Positions 22,570 through 34,590 of a stretch of 64,000 nucleotides of DNA are shown piece by piece (position 1 is the stretch's first letter; each line of letters opens with the position of its first letter). This DNA is from Allodiplogaster sudhausi. Taxonomy: Eukaryota; Nematoda; Chromadorea; Rhabditida; Diplogasteridae. The notes under the pieces are model-generated. The model was not told the origin of the DNA. It searched no databases and saw only the letters and a list, made by a program, of their open reading frames with translations. The position numbers and the translations under genes are program-made. The stretch is from NCBI GenBank assembly GCA_945643635.1, contig CALZFC010000251.1, positions 3,847,001-3,911,000 on the forward strand. The letters run 5' to 3'.

Positions 22570-24395
22570 TGGTGCGTACGGCACGGTGTCCTCATTTGGA
22601 CAACGAGGAACCGAACAGAACTTCCCGCGTGGCACCTTCACTCACGTCTCACAGTCTCACGTCATGCCAAACTTCATGCAGAAACTCCTTGCCCATGAGG
22701 CCTCACTCTTCATTGCCCTCTGGGCCCACGTCTTTCTCTGCATCCCAAGCAAACGGCGGAAGACTGGCAGACGAGAGGGAGGAAATGGCGAGCGATATCT
22801 TCAGCAATACCATGATGAACAGCATCCCACCATCCGCAGAAGAGATTCCATTGGAGAATCCAACGGAGTGGGCAGTCTGGAACAGGCTCATGCCAAATGA
22901 AGACGATGAAGAAGATGAAGAAGAAGTGACTCAAGATACTGAACTGGAAGAACTGAAGAAAAAGTATGAGAGCATTATCACGCATCTCAGAGCACATTCG
23001 TCAGCCATCGAAGTCTGCTGCAGCAAAACTGCTGAGTTCACGTCGTACCACTTGGCACGACTACCGAAGTACAGCATGAATAAGCTGAAGGACATCCAGT
23101 CTGGAGCGAACAGCGTGCACGAGTCTATCAGGAAGAACTTCGACTCGTATGAGCAACAGTGTATGCTTCTCCAAGACGTCAGTGAACTTCCACGAGAGCA
23201 CCCGGAGAGGATCCTCGCAGACAGACTCATCGATGCATTCATCGAAGAGTGTCCCGCCTACAGAGACCTTAGCCTGCTACCACGAGAAGTCAGCCGCTAC
23301 ACAGACGAGCTGACGAACTTCTTGCACGCAGTCTCTAAGTCGATAGCGAGGAAAGAAGAAGAAGCAAGGGCACAGGATGAACCCAGTCAAAAGCTGGGAA
23401 GATTCTGTCGTCTTCCAGTCTACCACCAGGAGCAGAATCGGATGAGTGGTGGACACCCATCGACATCTCTCCAGCATACCAACGTCGAATTCCAGAATGG
23501 ACAGAGTAGAGCGCCAGGTCTTCAAGAGGAGCAGCAACGTCAACCCCAAGTGATGGCTGCCCCAAGAAGTGAGTGGAACAGCGGGCCGCAACAGCCCCTT
23601 CCACCAGTCGGAGTCGTGCCAAACACGAACTTCTACCAACTGCCTGATCTTCCTCCCATGACTCTACCAACATTCAACGGCAAGTTGAAGGAGTACGACG
23701 AATTCGTCAATGCGTTCACCGAGGCAGTGGACAGACGTCCCGACCTCTCCGAGCAGTCGAAGATGTTGTATCTGAAGAGTTGCCTCAGAGGCGACGCATT
23801 GACAGTGCTGGACGGAATCTCCTGGACAGGCGAGAACTACGGACTCGCCAAAAGAGAGTTGGACAGAAGGTTCAAGGGCAGTAACCTGCTACTCCCCTCT
23901 CTTCATCACGAACTGGAAGCAATGCCGAAGGGGCAAGACCGAGTGGATGACCAACTGCGATCCCTGTACACGATCAGGAGCATCGTGAGAAGAATGGCTG
24001 GATTTAGTGACGTCAGATACCAGCCACTGCTGCAAGAGAAGATCCTCCAGCGTTTCTCAGCAACGACACTCGAGAAAGTGTTCCGTTGGAGGCACGAGCA
24101 TCGAGACTTCTCAGGCAACCCGATAATGCCAACAACCGATGAGATATTGGCGAAAGTTGAGGAGATACTCAGATGTGAAGAGTTCTCACTCGCGTGTTCG
24201 GCAGCCAAACCAGCAGCAGAACCACTCGAACCACTCCAATCACAACTTCTCCAGGCACGGAGAGTACAAGGAATATCGTCCACCGCGGTATGGACGACAC
24301 CCAAACTCCTTCTCTCAGAGCACCTACAAAGGCCGACGTGCTTAGAATCATCACAACAGAAAGCCCGTCAATACGGCGCGAGAAGCAGAGAATGA
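22569..24395 (+). pseudogene. gag of the BEL/Pao-like element (frame-shifted at the end)
   Basis: Open frame of 608 codons, with its first ATG overlapping the LTR end. Residues ~100-200 are acidic (EDDEEDEEEV) with a coiled-coil-like stretch. Residues ~365-535 match the DUF1759 signature of BEL/Pao gag (LPTFNGKLKEYDEFVNAF, YLKSCLRGDAL, LDRRFKGSN, RWRHEHRDF). From about 24180 the better coding frame is the other one (RQPNQQQNHSNHSNHNFS...), which runs into a TAG at 24343-24345 and then into the protease. So either an indel near 24180 plus a nonsense codon, or programmed frameshifting and readthrough. No zinc knuckle is visible. The N-terminus may instead start at an ATG inside the LTR (22511) in another frame. 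Confidence 0.75.
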
Positions 24396-25530
24396 GACCG
24401 AAAGCGCATTTGTAAACTCGGTACCCACCGTCCTCTTCACCGACAAGAACCACAAGAACTCAAGTCACCTGCTCACCGCCAACGTCCCTGTCGTGCTGCC
24501 TGGCAAGCAGCCAATCAGGACAAGAGTCATGTTTGACACGGGAGCAACGGTGTCTCTTGTGTCGAAGTCCTTCGTGCAGCAGCATGTCATCAAACCGACC
24601 AGAAAGAGGAAACTGGCAATCTTCGGAGTCGGTGGCCACTCGAAGGGCGAAGAAGATTACGAGATCGCTCAGCTGATCATCGAGACAGGAAAAGGAGAGA
24701 AGATAAAAGTGAATGCACTAATCTTCGACAACCCGATTCACCCCGTCCGCAACCCGAGACTGAGCAAGAAGGACGCTGCATTTGTAAGAGAGAACAAGAT
24801 TCGTCTCGCAGAGTATCCTCGAGAAGACCTCTCGCCACCTGATCTTCTTCTCAGCCTCAGCGCAACACTCGACATCCTTGACTTCAGGAAGCCTCTCAGT
24901 CTACCAAGTGGCTTAAGACTGTTGAGATCGAAGTTCGGATACGACATCGGCTCCGCATCCGCAAGGGACACGCTGGATGACTCTGAATCGATCTCCTCTT
25001 CAAACAGTCAGAAGTCGAGACCATCATCAAAGAAAGCGTCATTCGCCAAGAAGCAAGCTCGCGAGACCGGCAAGACTTCCAAGGCCACTCTTTCTACCAC
25101 GTCCAAGTCTTCTTACTCGACCGTCATGCGCATTCAGCATTTCGCCTCCGGTGACAAACCCACTGAAGTCGCGAGTCGAGCGAACACCAGGCAGTCCAAG
25201 TTCAAGGAAGGGATGAAGCCTCCGCTCAGCCAAGCCCATTTCACTCATCCGCGGCGTCCTCCCACTTCTTTGGTTCCGTCAGCAGCAGTGGCTGACACTC
25301 GTCTGGAGAAAGGAACCCACCCCTCTCATCACCTGAACGAATACTCATTCTTGTGGAGCGAGAAGAACGAGCCAGAAGTCTCTCCTCCTCTCAGCAAGAT
25401 GGACAAGATCCGCAAGAAGCGTTCCCGCAAGGCGAAATATCGTCATTTCAATCATCACCGGCGGAATTCTGGCGCCAAACATGCTCTTCTGGCCGGCGGG
25501 AGTGTCACTGGAACAGAGCACTTCCAGTGA
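24346..25530 (+). pseudogene. Retropepsin-like aspartic protease plus Ser/Lys-rich tail (truncated pol)
   Basis: In the frame after the TAG: a spacer, then VMFDTGATVSLVSKSF with the catalytic DTGA at 24535-24546, followed by FGVGGHSKGEE and a flap-like region, as in the DUF1758 proteases of BEL/Pao elements. After about 24950 the frame continues into a Ser/Lys/Arg-rich low-complexity tail ending TGTEHFQ, where reverse transcriptase should follow. No RT motif is present, so pol is deleted or replaced. Active as protease only if fused by readthrough to gag. Confidence 0.75.
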
Positions 25531-26116
25531 TTTTTTTCCCATCAACATCACCACCTATTTATTCATCGAATTCTATATATACATTATTTTCTGCGTTACT
25601 TCATTCTTTTCGAGCAGATTAGTATATCTTCTACCGTATCATCTACCGTAATGACGAGTCGTGAATGTTCAGCAGTGGCAAGATTGGCAATAGAAGGATC
25701 TTCTTCAGAGCAGTTGCTCCTGTCTTCTTCAGAGACCACGGCCACGAGAAAAGTGACTCTGTCTCTGTCCGTACCTCTTTCTATCCCAACCCCAAGACTC
25801 GTGGCCAGTCTCATCTTCTTTCGCGTTGCGCATATCATTCCTCTCATGATCCAAGTATTCTCGCCCTGGCTGCTTTTATTCCTCTCCGCCTCGTAATCAT
25901 CATTCGCGATCCAATCCGCCAAGCAACAAGAGAATCGGTTAAGCAGTCGAAGCAGTCGTCGACTAAGCAGAAGGAACCAACAGCGAGTGGCAGATGCGAG
26001 CGTTCCCGGGCCAATCAAGGAAAAGCAGCTCAACAGCCCTCGACAACTCTGGTTCCCCATTCTTTTCCCCTCTACCCTTTTTCTCTTGCTTTTCCTTTCC
26101 TTTTGTAGGCCCCCAG
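25531..26116 (+). other. Untranslated 3' internal part of the LTR element
   Basis: C/T-rich sequence up to the right LTR. No purine-rich polypurine tract is obvious before 26117 (GTAGGCCCCCAG), and no coding signature was recognised. Confidence 0.5.
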
Positions 26117-27006
26117 TGTTTCCAATTTTCATTGGAAATTTCTTTTCCTCTGTGTTTTTGTGTGCTGGCCTAGTATGTAGTGTCGTTACTACTGTATAGT
26201 GTTAGTGTGAGGCGAGTTATCATTTCTCTCCTCGCTCGGTCTTTGCTTCTCTCTCTGCTCTCTCTATACCTTTTTGTCTTTCTCGGGTGGACCTGGTCAG
26301 GTCATGCAAGAGGCCCGGCATTCTTCCATCGATTGATTGGCTCGTTGTTTTGCCGCCTCTCCCTCATCCCTTTTTCTCACCTTTCTTCACTTGCTACCTT
26401 GCGTAAGCCCCGGTGCGGGTGCTTACTTCTTCTTCTCTGTTTTGGCCGCCACTTAAAGGAGGTATCCGGGGAATAATTAACCTATGTTTTGTTCTATGTG
26501 AATCAGTTCTTCTTGGCGTAAAACATATATCCAGAAAGTTTGAGCGATTTTCTTTCATTACACTCTGAGCAATAGTAACGTGAAAACTGGCGGGTAGAGA
26601 ATTAGCTACGGTAGGTCAGAGCTGCCCTCATATTTCACATGCTCTCTCGACCGAGCGACAGGCAACTTTATGAGCGCGCGCATTCAAAGTGGTTCTCTAG
26701 CGCTACTGTTGAATTATTCGCCGGATACTTCCTTTAAGGCCAATTATTCAACCTCGCTTCCCCATCATCATTACTACTCTTTTAGAGTAGCTCTATCATC
26801 ATTGCTTCTCATTAAGAGTAGCCATATCATTGCTTCAGTCTTCTCTTCTTCTCATCAGTTTAATTCTTCTATTTAATTGATTTGCCGTTAATAAATATTG
26901 TCGTTTTACTCGAGTCGCCCTTGTTGAAACGCATTTTATTCGTCAACATGCACTCCAATCACGTCCACGACGAACAATCTTCACTCGGCACATCCAATTT
27001 TCCACA
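26117..27006 (+). repeat. 3' LTR, split by a MITE
   Basis: Same sequence as 21959-22569, interrupted after CGCCACTTAA by the element at 26457-26733. It starts TGTTTCC, ends TTTTCCACA and is followed by the target duplication GTATT. Confidence 0.9.
26457..26733. mobile_element. 277-bp TTAA-flanked MITE inside the 3' LTR
   Basis: The left LTR gives the empty site CACTTAAGGCC. In the right LTR the TTAA is doubled (26453-26456 and 26734-26737) around an insert with ends AGGAGGTATCCGG and CCGGATACTTCCT. TTAA duplication is typical of piggyBac-type transposition. No coding capacity. The same end motif (AGGAGG) occurs at 33198, 33862 and, partly, 51399. Confidence 0.92.
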
Positions 27007-27011
27007 GTATT

Positions 27012-28200
27012 GAAGTTACTAATGCCAACCAGCTCTGTGAAAAGAAAAAAAGCTCTATGCGGACAGGAGAAGTAGAGGACAATTCCTAGTCTGCTCTCCT
27101 TCCGTATGACTCTGGAATGCTCTTGCGACCTGTGCTGTTAAGAGAGGAGAGTTTACGAAATTAAAGCAATCTTAAATAAAATTGATTAGGAAAGGGAACG
27201 AGAATTGAGGGGAACTGCTACAACTTAATGGTTCGCTTCGTAGATGTAAATTTGAGGGTTGATCACAAGCAACAATCCGGAGAAGAGAGGGAGAGAGAGT
27301 AGACATCTCTTGGTTGTCAGAACTCGAGGAAAGAAACGAGAAAGTAGATGAGAGGAAGAGAGAGAACAAGAGTGACGAGGAGTGGCGAATGGGGGCCACG
27401 CTCTGACTGCCTGAAGGCAGTGGCCATAACCCTGGAATTGCGCGGTAGAAAGCGGAAAGTAGGGGTCTGATCTCGTCGTCGTCACTTTATGGTTTATGAA
27501 GAGAATTCATCTATGGATTTCGGGGATTAGGCAGGTCCGAGTGACGCCTGTAACATATGAAGAGGCAAGGCAAGACCTTGTAGCACTAATGGTAGAAGAC
27601 AACTCCCGCGGACCGCAGTTGAGATGACTGGTAGACGTAGTGGTGATTCAACATACCCTTGAACTATGTCAATGCGAGAACAAGGTATTATGTCAGCAAA
27701 TCAGTCCAGAGCTCGGACACAGCTATATCCCAGAGATGTATGTATGTAGAGGTGTCCGAAATCTGGACTACTTTGCTGACAATCTTCTTACCCTTGTCCT
27801 TTCGAAAGTACTCCATCCTCCAACCCTATATAAGCCGCCAACCTGAGTCATTAATAAACTCTGTTCTAGTCGGTTTAATCTTGTGCTCCACATTGCTTTT
27901 GTTGCCTAGCAAGCAAAATAACTCAATTTATGACGCATCTCGAAGATTTTCTTTGCAATTCACTTCTTTCGCAGAAAATGCAAGATAATTATTTGAGATC
28001 TAACAGAAATGAATGAATACTGATTATTTCATGTTCTACAGCACTCCTTCAGTTGCCACAAAATGTTATTGAAGTGACATTTAGAAGAAAGAAAGATATC
28101 ATTGAATTAGATTTCACACAGAAAACTGAGTTGCGTAACTCCCGACTTTCACTTATATTTTTCATACTTACATTCAATTGAATTATTCTATACCTTTCTT
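27012..28200. other. Spacer with an LTR-like remnant and a hairpin
   Basis: 27691-27781 is an imperfect hairpin (TGTCAGCAAA...TTTGCTGACA with AGTCCAGA/TCTGGACT inside). At about 27826-27870 a TATATAAG followed by AATAAACTC resembles an LTR promoter and poly(A) region, but no target duplication was found. 27910-28010 matches 31.72-31.82 kb (flank module). No gene seen; GA-rich 27270-27370 makes artefactual frames. Confidence 0.35.
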
Positions 28201-28245
28201 TTATCTAAAATATTCATCACTCGAAATGTTTCCTTGTGCAACATA

Positions 28246-28251
28246 TTTATT
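28246..28251 (-). terminator. Poly(A) signal of gene C
   Basis: AATAAA on the minus strand in TCGAATAAATATGTTGCAC, homologous in position to gene B's signal. Confidence 0.6.
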
Positions 28252-28542
28252 CGATAACATGTGGGCTAGAGTATACATAGTTATCACTTGACATGTAATT
28301 GTGCAACCCGGTGGCGATTGCAAAAAGATAATTTTAACGGTGTTCGTATGTACGTATGTAGATCTTTCATGGTGGCTGTCGCTGGAAACCTGAAATTAGT
28401 TAAAATTGCTCTCTTGCACTCCCACATCAAATACATAAATAAGGAAGGAAAATGGAAATAAAATCAATAAAAAGGCGAATTGTTTGCTAAGTTATGAAAT
28501 AAAATTTACCTTAATTTCTCACCCCTGCTCCCAGAGTGTTTG

Positions 28543-31106
28543 TTAGTAGTACCATGCATAGAAGGTCAGTTCGGCAGTATAGCCTGCGGGGAGCGGATCT
28601 TCTCCGTCTCTCACCACCCGGTAGTCTACAAACTTCTTTTAAGTGTACTATTAATATGTGTAGTATGTAATAGGCTATTTTTACTATCTTATGGCTTGCC
28701 TTCGCCTTTGACAAATCCCGTCATCGTCGTTTCTGCTCCACAGGCGCCTTGGGAGGTTGCGACGTAGCCCAAGAATGTGCCGCCTGTTTCTTGGTTCAGA
28801 AGCACTCTGAAGGCATCTAAACAAAGTTCTCGAGGGCTTCTTTTAGACATCTTCTTTCAAATTTGTTCAAGTGTGAAGGTTCAGCTGCTGCATTTTCGGC
28901 GCAAAACGATCACAATAACAGAAGTCACCTCCTCAAATATCTATCATTAACACCATCGATTCTGTGAACACTCCCAAGGTCAATATACTTATACATCCTT
29001 TTTTTAAAGAAAAAGGCAATACTCGATGTTATTTCTCTAAAACTCTTTCTTTACATTTAGAAATTTTCATTTCTTTCCATTTCCAGGTGTCCCATGACAT
29101 ACATATGTAGATATGTAACTAACCATAAGAATATGAAAATAAATAATTAAAATAAGTTACTGTAAAATTGAATAGAAAAAAGAAAAGAGCGTGTCACTTG
29201 GATCCCTAAATTCTTGCTGCACTTACGCTGATCATTGGGAGCGGTGGTTCGACTGAGGGAAACGAGGGTGCTGCCATCAACGCAGGTGAGCGGTTCATTT
29301 GAGATGCGAACGATCAGACCTGAAGGGACGAGCTTTGGTTCTTTTCCTTTGGGCCGACAACAAAACGACAGAGAACATAAAGGTAAACACATAGAGATAC
29401 ATAGAGAAGAGTTTCTAATACTGATCAAAACATACCCATACCACATTGATATGTAATTAATAATGATGCTTTCAATTATCGCATTGCAGAAACTGACCTT
29501 GCGGGATAAAAGGATTAGGAGTATCTCTTGACATCATATCGACTTCCCACTCCTCGGTCGAATAGTAGTGTGCCAGATAGTCGTTTCGATACATTCGATA
29601 GAACGGCTTGAAGGATGAGGGAGTGATCGGAGGAGGGAGCGTTGTCGTGGTCGTGGTGGTGCTGGTGGTTGTCGGTGGTTGTGATGTTGAAATCGGGGTG
29701 CTGCTGGTTGTGGATGTCTGCGGCAGTGTTGTCGAAGTCGTTGACCATGTCGTTGAGGTGGTTGTATCTGCCGCGTTCGACGGACACGCCAACTTGGATT
29801 GATATTACTACAGAGATTACTTGGCACAATTTTCACCTTTATTAACGAGCACGACATTGCAAGAACTTTCGGAACTTTTGGAAAGTTCCAAATGTGCGTT
29901 TCTTGATGAACGCACGTCGATTTCATTTTATTGAAACGAAATTAGAAATCCAAAGTGACACTGCGCCAATTCGGTGTCGATAAAATGAACTTTTTGAGGG
30001 ATAAAGCCTGCCGATCTTTACATTTTAATTTATGATTATCCAAAGTTCCTGAATCTAAATATCAATCCAAATCGCTTTTATCGTGAAATTCACAATTTGA
30101 CATTTGGGATCCTTCCGAAAGTTCCGAAAGTTCCTGCGTTGTTGTGCGGTACTGTATGGACATACAAGACTTTTCCTTAATAGTGTTGGCACGTCTCTGC
30201 AAATTTCATACTCTCTGGCCCTTGTACCAAGCAAAAAGGCGAGAATCCAAGATTGAATTTTGGCTCCTCTATTGAATGTTTATAGAGAAAAAATGATTTT
30301 GGCAGAGTGTAGAAAGTTGTGTGTATGGAAGTAATCTACAGCCAGAATGCCGGAAAAAAGAGAGAATGAGAGAAAAGGAAGGAGAGAAAGTGAAAGTGGA
30401 AGAGAAAAAGAGAGAAATTTGATAGAGAGAGAAAGAAAGATTGATAAAATAAAAGAAGACAAAGAGAGAGAGAAAAGGCAGCATGACGGCGATAGGTCAC
30501 CTTCATGTAGATCGTTATTGGCGATGGACACTGCTTGATAGGCTCGGCGAGCTCAGCCACAAGGGCGCAAAGGCTCTCCTCACCTCTGAATACGAAGCCT
30601 TCGCACTCCGTCTCCTGCCACAAAAATGAGCCTGGCATACTCGTTTCATGCCTATTCCTCCACCCCTTCCTCGATATGAGATGCGATTACATCAAAATGT
30701 GATAGACTGAAATGAATGTCTACTCCCCTCCTATGAGATACTATAGTAATCAAAGTCTTCCCCTCCCACTTCCACCCAAGACCGACACACTTTGTCACAT
30801 AATTCCTGGCATTCTTGGAACGTCGTCTCCGATAGCTGCTCCAGTACATAGCGTGCGTCCATTGAATCGGGGAGTTCTTCGTATTCGTGAGCACATTGCC
30901 CCTCAAATGTGAAATCGTTCACTGTTATGGTTCAAATAAACGATTTCTTTGTGAACCATTTTACAATGATATCTTTTAAAGCATTTTAAAGCAAATTTTT
31001 TTGTTGTTTTAAAGCGTCTTACATCTGCAGCGACGAGTGCCTAGCGATGTCGGTGACGGGTGAGCAGCAAGAGAATCACAATATACAGACGACGTTTCTG
31101 GCACAT
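28543..31106 (-). CDS. Gene C: secreted PAN/apple-Thr-rich-DUF5648-like protein
   Basis: Exons (minus): 30791-30921 (FEGQCAHEYEE, LSETTFQECQELCDK), 30501-30614 (TECEGFVFRGEESLCALV), 29498-29792 (Thr-rich linker, then FYRMYRNDYLAHYYSTEE), 29227-29319 (GLIVRISNEPLTC), 28700-28816 (GGTFLGYVATSQGACGAE) and 28543-28625 (DYRVVRDGEDPLPAGY...FYAWYY stop). Phases match from exon 2 to the stop. The intron after exon 6 begins GC (GAAG/GCAAGC), a rare but known donor. The first exon is doubtful: an ATG at 31106 opens MCQKRRLYIVILLLLL-like sequence, but the frame reaches TAG before the donor used by paralogues; a CCC/GTCACC donor would keep it open. Gene C may thus be intact with a shorter signal exon, or null. 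Same inferred extracellular role as gene B. Confidence 0.7.
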
Positions 31107-32420
31107 CTCGAAGGGTGACCGAAAAACCGAGATCTCGACAGAATAAAGCATTGAACACGTCAATGCATAAGACATCTTGCAATGCAAATTCGGAGGAGCT
31201 GGTGATAAGGAAAGATAAATTAGACAGAAATATATTCCTTGTCTTTTGTCGAAGTTGCAGCATTCATAAGAGCCCTCCGACTACAGATCTTCTAGTGGGG
31301 TCGTAGAATACAAAATTAGAATCAAGACGTGAAACTTCACTCCGCCCACCTTTTTCTCTGATGCGTTTGGCTTGTCACATAAAGTTAGCTGTTTCCTGGA
31401 TTATCGTAGAGTCTTTCCAGCAACCAAAAATTTCCGTTGGCCCCTGCCAAGGAGATTACTGAAGTCACATTTCTATAACGGAAGAAAGGCCAAGGTAAAA
31501 ATTAGCCTGACAGAAGAAAAAAAATTAAATAAGTATGTTTTGATTAATGGTAGGACAGAGTGAAGCTGACGGTGGCAGCAAAAGCTAACAAAAGCTTCCC
31601 AATTTTCTATTTAAGACTTTTTTTTCAAAAGTTCGATGAAGAATGACGAATTTTACTTCTGATGGTCAATTTGTCTTTGACTGAATTTTGATAATGGGTG
31701 ACCGAGCCAGTGAGTGACAATTTATGGCGCATCCCAAAGATATTCTTTTTCTACTGATTTATTACGCCCAAAAATGCAAGCTAATTATACGAGATGATGG
31801 ATGCTCATCCACGAGATCTAACATCTATTCTTGAAAGTGGAATGAGGAAGAATGACTATCTATCAATCGATTAGACAGGAACAATGACTTTCATCTCGCG
31901 CGAAGGAGAAGCTGCCGAAGCCAGTGAATCTCTATGACGTCAGTGAGATTCGGCCGCATCTTTTGTTGTGTGACTTTGGATACGTCACCGAGGCCAAAAT
32001 AAACCGGCTAATTTTTCACCATTGTTTTATTTGCCAATTTATCTTTTATAAATATAAATACATACATGTATATAATTCCCGTATTTGGTTCAAATAATTC
32101 TGTCCTAAACAATGATCGTTTTGTTCATTCTGATCCCTGACTTCGATCTGTATCTCGCGGCAAATGGCAAATCAACGTGCTTGTGCGATATGAACAGATA
32201 GTATGAGTGAGATATATGTATGTATGTAGGAGAGAAGCATGGAGAAATAAGGAAAGAGAAGATGATAGAGCTGACAATGAGAGAAGAGCGAGAGAGAGAT
32301 AAAAGAAGGCAATGAAAGAAAATCAGAAAACATCAACACTCAACAAATGAATTCACTTTAATTTGTTCCATATTTTAGTTATATATTTATTCATCATTCG
32401 AAATGTTTCCTGTGCAACAT
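31107..32420. other. 5' flank of gene C and 3' flank of gene D
   Basis: 31230-31990 is the A/C-type 5' flank module; 32060-32420 is the 3' flank with a GA-rich run and TATG microsatellite. The order shows that D and C are head-to-tail tandem units. No gene seen. Confidence 0.55.
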
Positions 32421-32421
32421 C

Positions 32422-32427
32422 TTTATT
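32422..32427 (-). terminator. Poly(A) signal of gene D
   Basis: AATAAA (minus) in TCGAATAAAGATGTTGCAC, homologous to the other family members. Confidence 0.6.
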
Positions 32428-33197
32428 CGATAACATGTTGATTAGAGCAGTAACAGTGGTTGTACGTATGTATGTAGATCTTTCATGTGGCTGTCGCTGG
32501 AAACCTGTAATTAGTTACAATAGCTTTCTATTGCACTCCCACATCAAAGACATAGATAAAGATTACAAATGTAAATAAAATAACTAAAAAGGCGAATTAT
32601 ATAGATTTTTTGTGAAGTTGAAAAAAGAATTACCTTAATTTACACTGCGGCTTCCAGTGCGTTAGTTCCATGCGTAGAAGTAGAGTCCAGCTTTTCCTGG
32701 GGGCGTTTGATCTACGCCGTCTCTCACCACCAAGTAGTCTACAACGTTATCTTAATTATACGAATACTATAGTATGTAATCAGCCTTTATTATTATTTAG
32801 CAACTTTTTCTTCAAGTAAGAATTATTGACATTTTGCTTGTGAACAGCCGACAACAACAAAGATGGCTTACCTGCGCCATTGGCATATTGCGTCATCTTC
32901 ACGGTTGCCCCACACACGCCTGGGGTTCTCGTGACGTAGCCCAATAATTTCTGGTCTTTTTGGTTCAAAAGCAACATGTAGGCATCTAAAGAGACTTCTC
33001 GAGGTTTTCTTTTCGACATTTTGTTTAAAATCAATTCAAGTGTGAAAGTTCATCGGATGCATTCACAACACAAAAGCCGTCACAATAACAGAACTCACTA
33101 CCTCAAATACCACATGTATCACTCCTTCGGTTCTGTAAATACTCCTTGCCTCAATACATAAAACATTTTTTTAACGAAAGGCAAGACTCGTTCTTAA

Positions 33198-34590
33198 AGG
33201 AGGTCCGAGGCGAATAAATAGTGTCTTGTTTTTTTTCGCCTTATTTGGTCGGGATGTGCTAGAAACTTCGATTGCAAGTGTCCCGAAGTCACAAAAACCT
33301 TCATGCCCTGAGGAAATTAACACTGTTTTCTACTTTGAATTCCCAAATATTTTATTTTCCCGCCATTTTCAAAAAAATTTTTTAAAGTACAACACTGTGG
33401 CCGCTGGGGCCAGCCGAGTCTTGCCCATGAATTGCATACATATGGTGCGCGCAACCAACATTGGCCGGGTTTTTCTTTACACGTAGGCTCACCTGGCAAT
33501 GGTGCAAACCACCAGTTTCTGGGGAGAGAGGCAAGGGCAGTAGCACCATTTCTGTTGATTCTTTACTCCGTTCTTTTTATCATTCCGTCCAAATCCGTCA
33601 GGGAATTCGTGGTAGGAGTTTTTCCCTTAAGGTCTTCTTTAAGGGATGTCTCCGGCGATTTTTTGGGCAAGCAATTCAAAATACGCATTTGACACATGAC
33701 GTCCCCCGCGCGGAAGGGAGTTACCTCTGGCTGCTATATGCCAAGTTATCACAGCCGACCGTTTTCGGAAGGCTGTGATCCTCTAATCTCACAATCAGTG
33801 CTGCTGCTTTTCGCACACTCTCCACAGAAATTTGTGGTCAAACTATTGGCCTGGGAGTTAAAGGAGGTCCGAGGCGAATAAATAGTGTCCCGTTTTTCGC
33901 CCTATTTGGTCAGGTGGAGCGAGGTGACAAAGATCTCTCTCCCCCGAAGTGACAAAGATCTCTCTGCCCTGACAATGAGGAAATTAACCGAATTCTCTAC
34001 TTTGAATTCGCGAATATTTAATTTTCCCCCATTTTCAAAAAATATTTTGCATATGGTGCGCGCAACTAACATTGGCCGGGTTTTTCTCAACACGACTGTT
34101 CACAGTCCAGTTATCCGTGGCACAGGTTTTTGTGGAGAAAGGCGAGGAGCAGCAGTTTCTGTGGATTCTTTACACCGTACTTTTTAGCAATCTGTCCAAA
34201 TCTGCCGGGGACTTCGTGGTAGGAGTTTTTCCCTTATGGTCTCCTTTAAGAAAAATCCTGTCAATGTTGATTGCGCCCACCGATATGCACCATTCTATCC
34301 TAAATGCACGAGTCTAGAGGCCCCGCCGGCCACGATGCATGTCTGCCAAAAATTTTTTTGTTGAAACTAGCAGGAATTTCGAATATTCGCTCTTGTCTGA
34401 CAGTGAGAGTTCAAAGTACGAGAAGAGTAGAGGATACACCGTAATCCCTCAAGTAAAATGTTAATTTACTCACAATCAGGGCAGGGAGAGTTTTGGGACT
34501 TCAGGACAATTGCAATTGAAGTTTCTTGCTCAACCTGACCAAATAAGGTTAAAAAACAAAACATTATATGTAATTTGCAGTAGACCTCCT
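33198..34590. mobile_element. Composite TTAA insertion (AGGAGG-end family) in intron 5 of gene D
   Basis: Flanked by TTAA at 33194-33197 and 34591-34594, with ends AGGAGGTCCGAGG and GACCTCCT. Gene A keeps the empty site (GTTCTTAAAGGCAATATTGCG near 11705-11725). Without the insert the intron is 448 bp against 420 bp in A. Inside, TTAA at 33639-33642 marks the border of a first ~440-bp copy, and a second nested copy lies at 33862-34245. No transposase frame. Confidence 0.85.
33862..34245. mobile_element. Nested 384-bp TTAA MITE
   Basis: TTAA at 33858-33861 and 34246-34249. It starts AGGAGGTCCGAGGCGAATAA exactly like the copy at 33198 and ends GGTCTCCT. Confidence 0.8.

Larger units (their letters stand above)
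21959..27006 (+). mobile_element. Non-autonomous BEL/Pao-like LTR retrotransposon
   Basis: Bounded by direct LTRs that begin TG and end CA and flanked by a 5-bp target duplication GTATT (21954-21958 and 27007-27011). The internal region (22570-26116, about 3.5 kb) holds a gag with a DUF1759-like segment and an aspartic protease (DUF1758-like), but no reverse transcriptase, RNase H or integrase; a full BEL/Pao element would need roughly 3 kb more. It therefore needed proteins in trans, or lost pol by deletion. The LTRs differ by only about ten changes over ~610 bp apart from a MITE inside the right LTR, so insertion was recent. Confidence 0.9.

Noticed and set aside
22569..25530. Complete retrotransposon or retrovirus with envelope
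   Set aside because: No RT, integrase or envelope motif is visible; only gag and protease.
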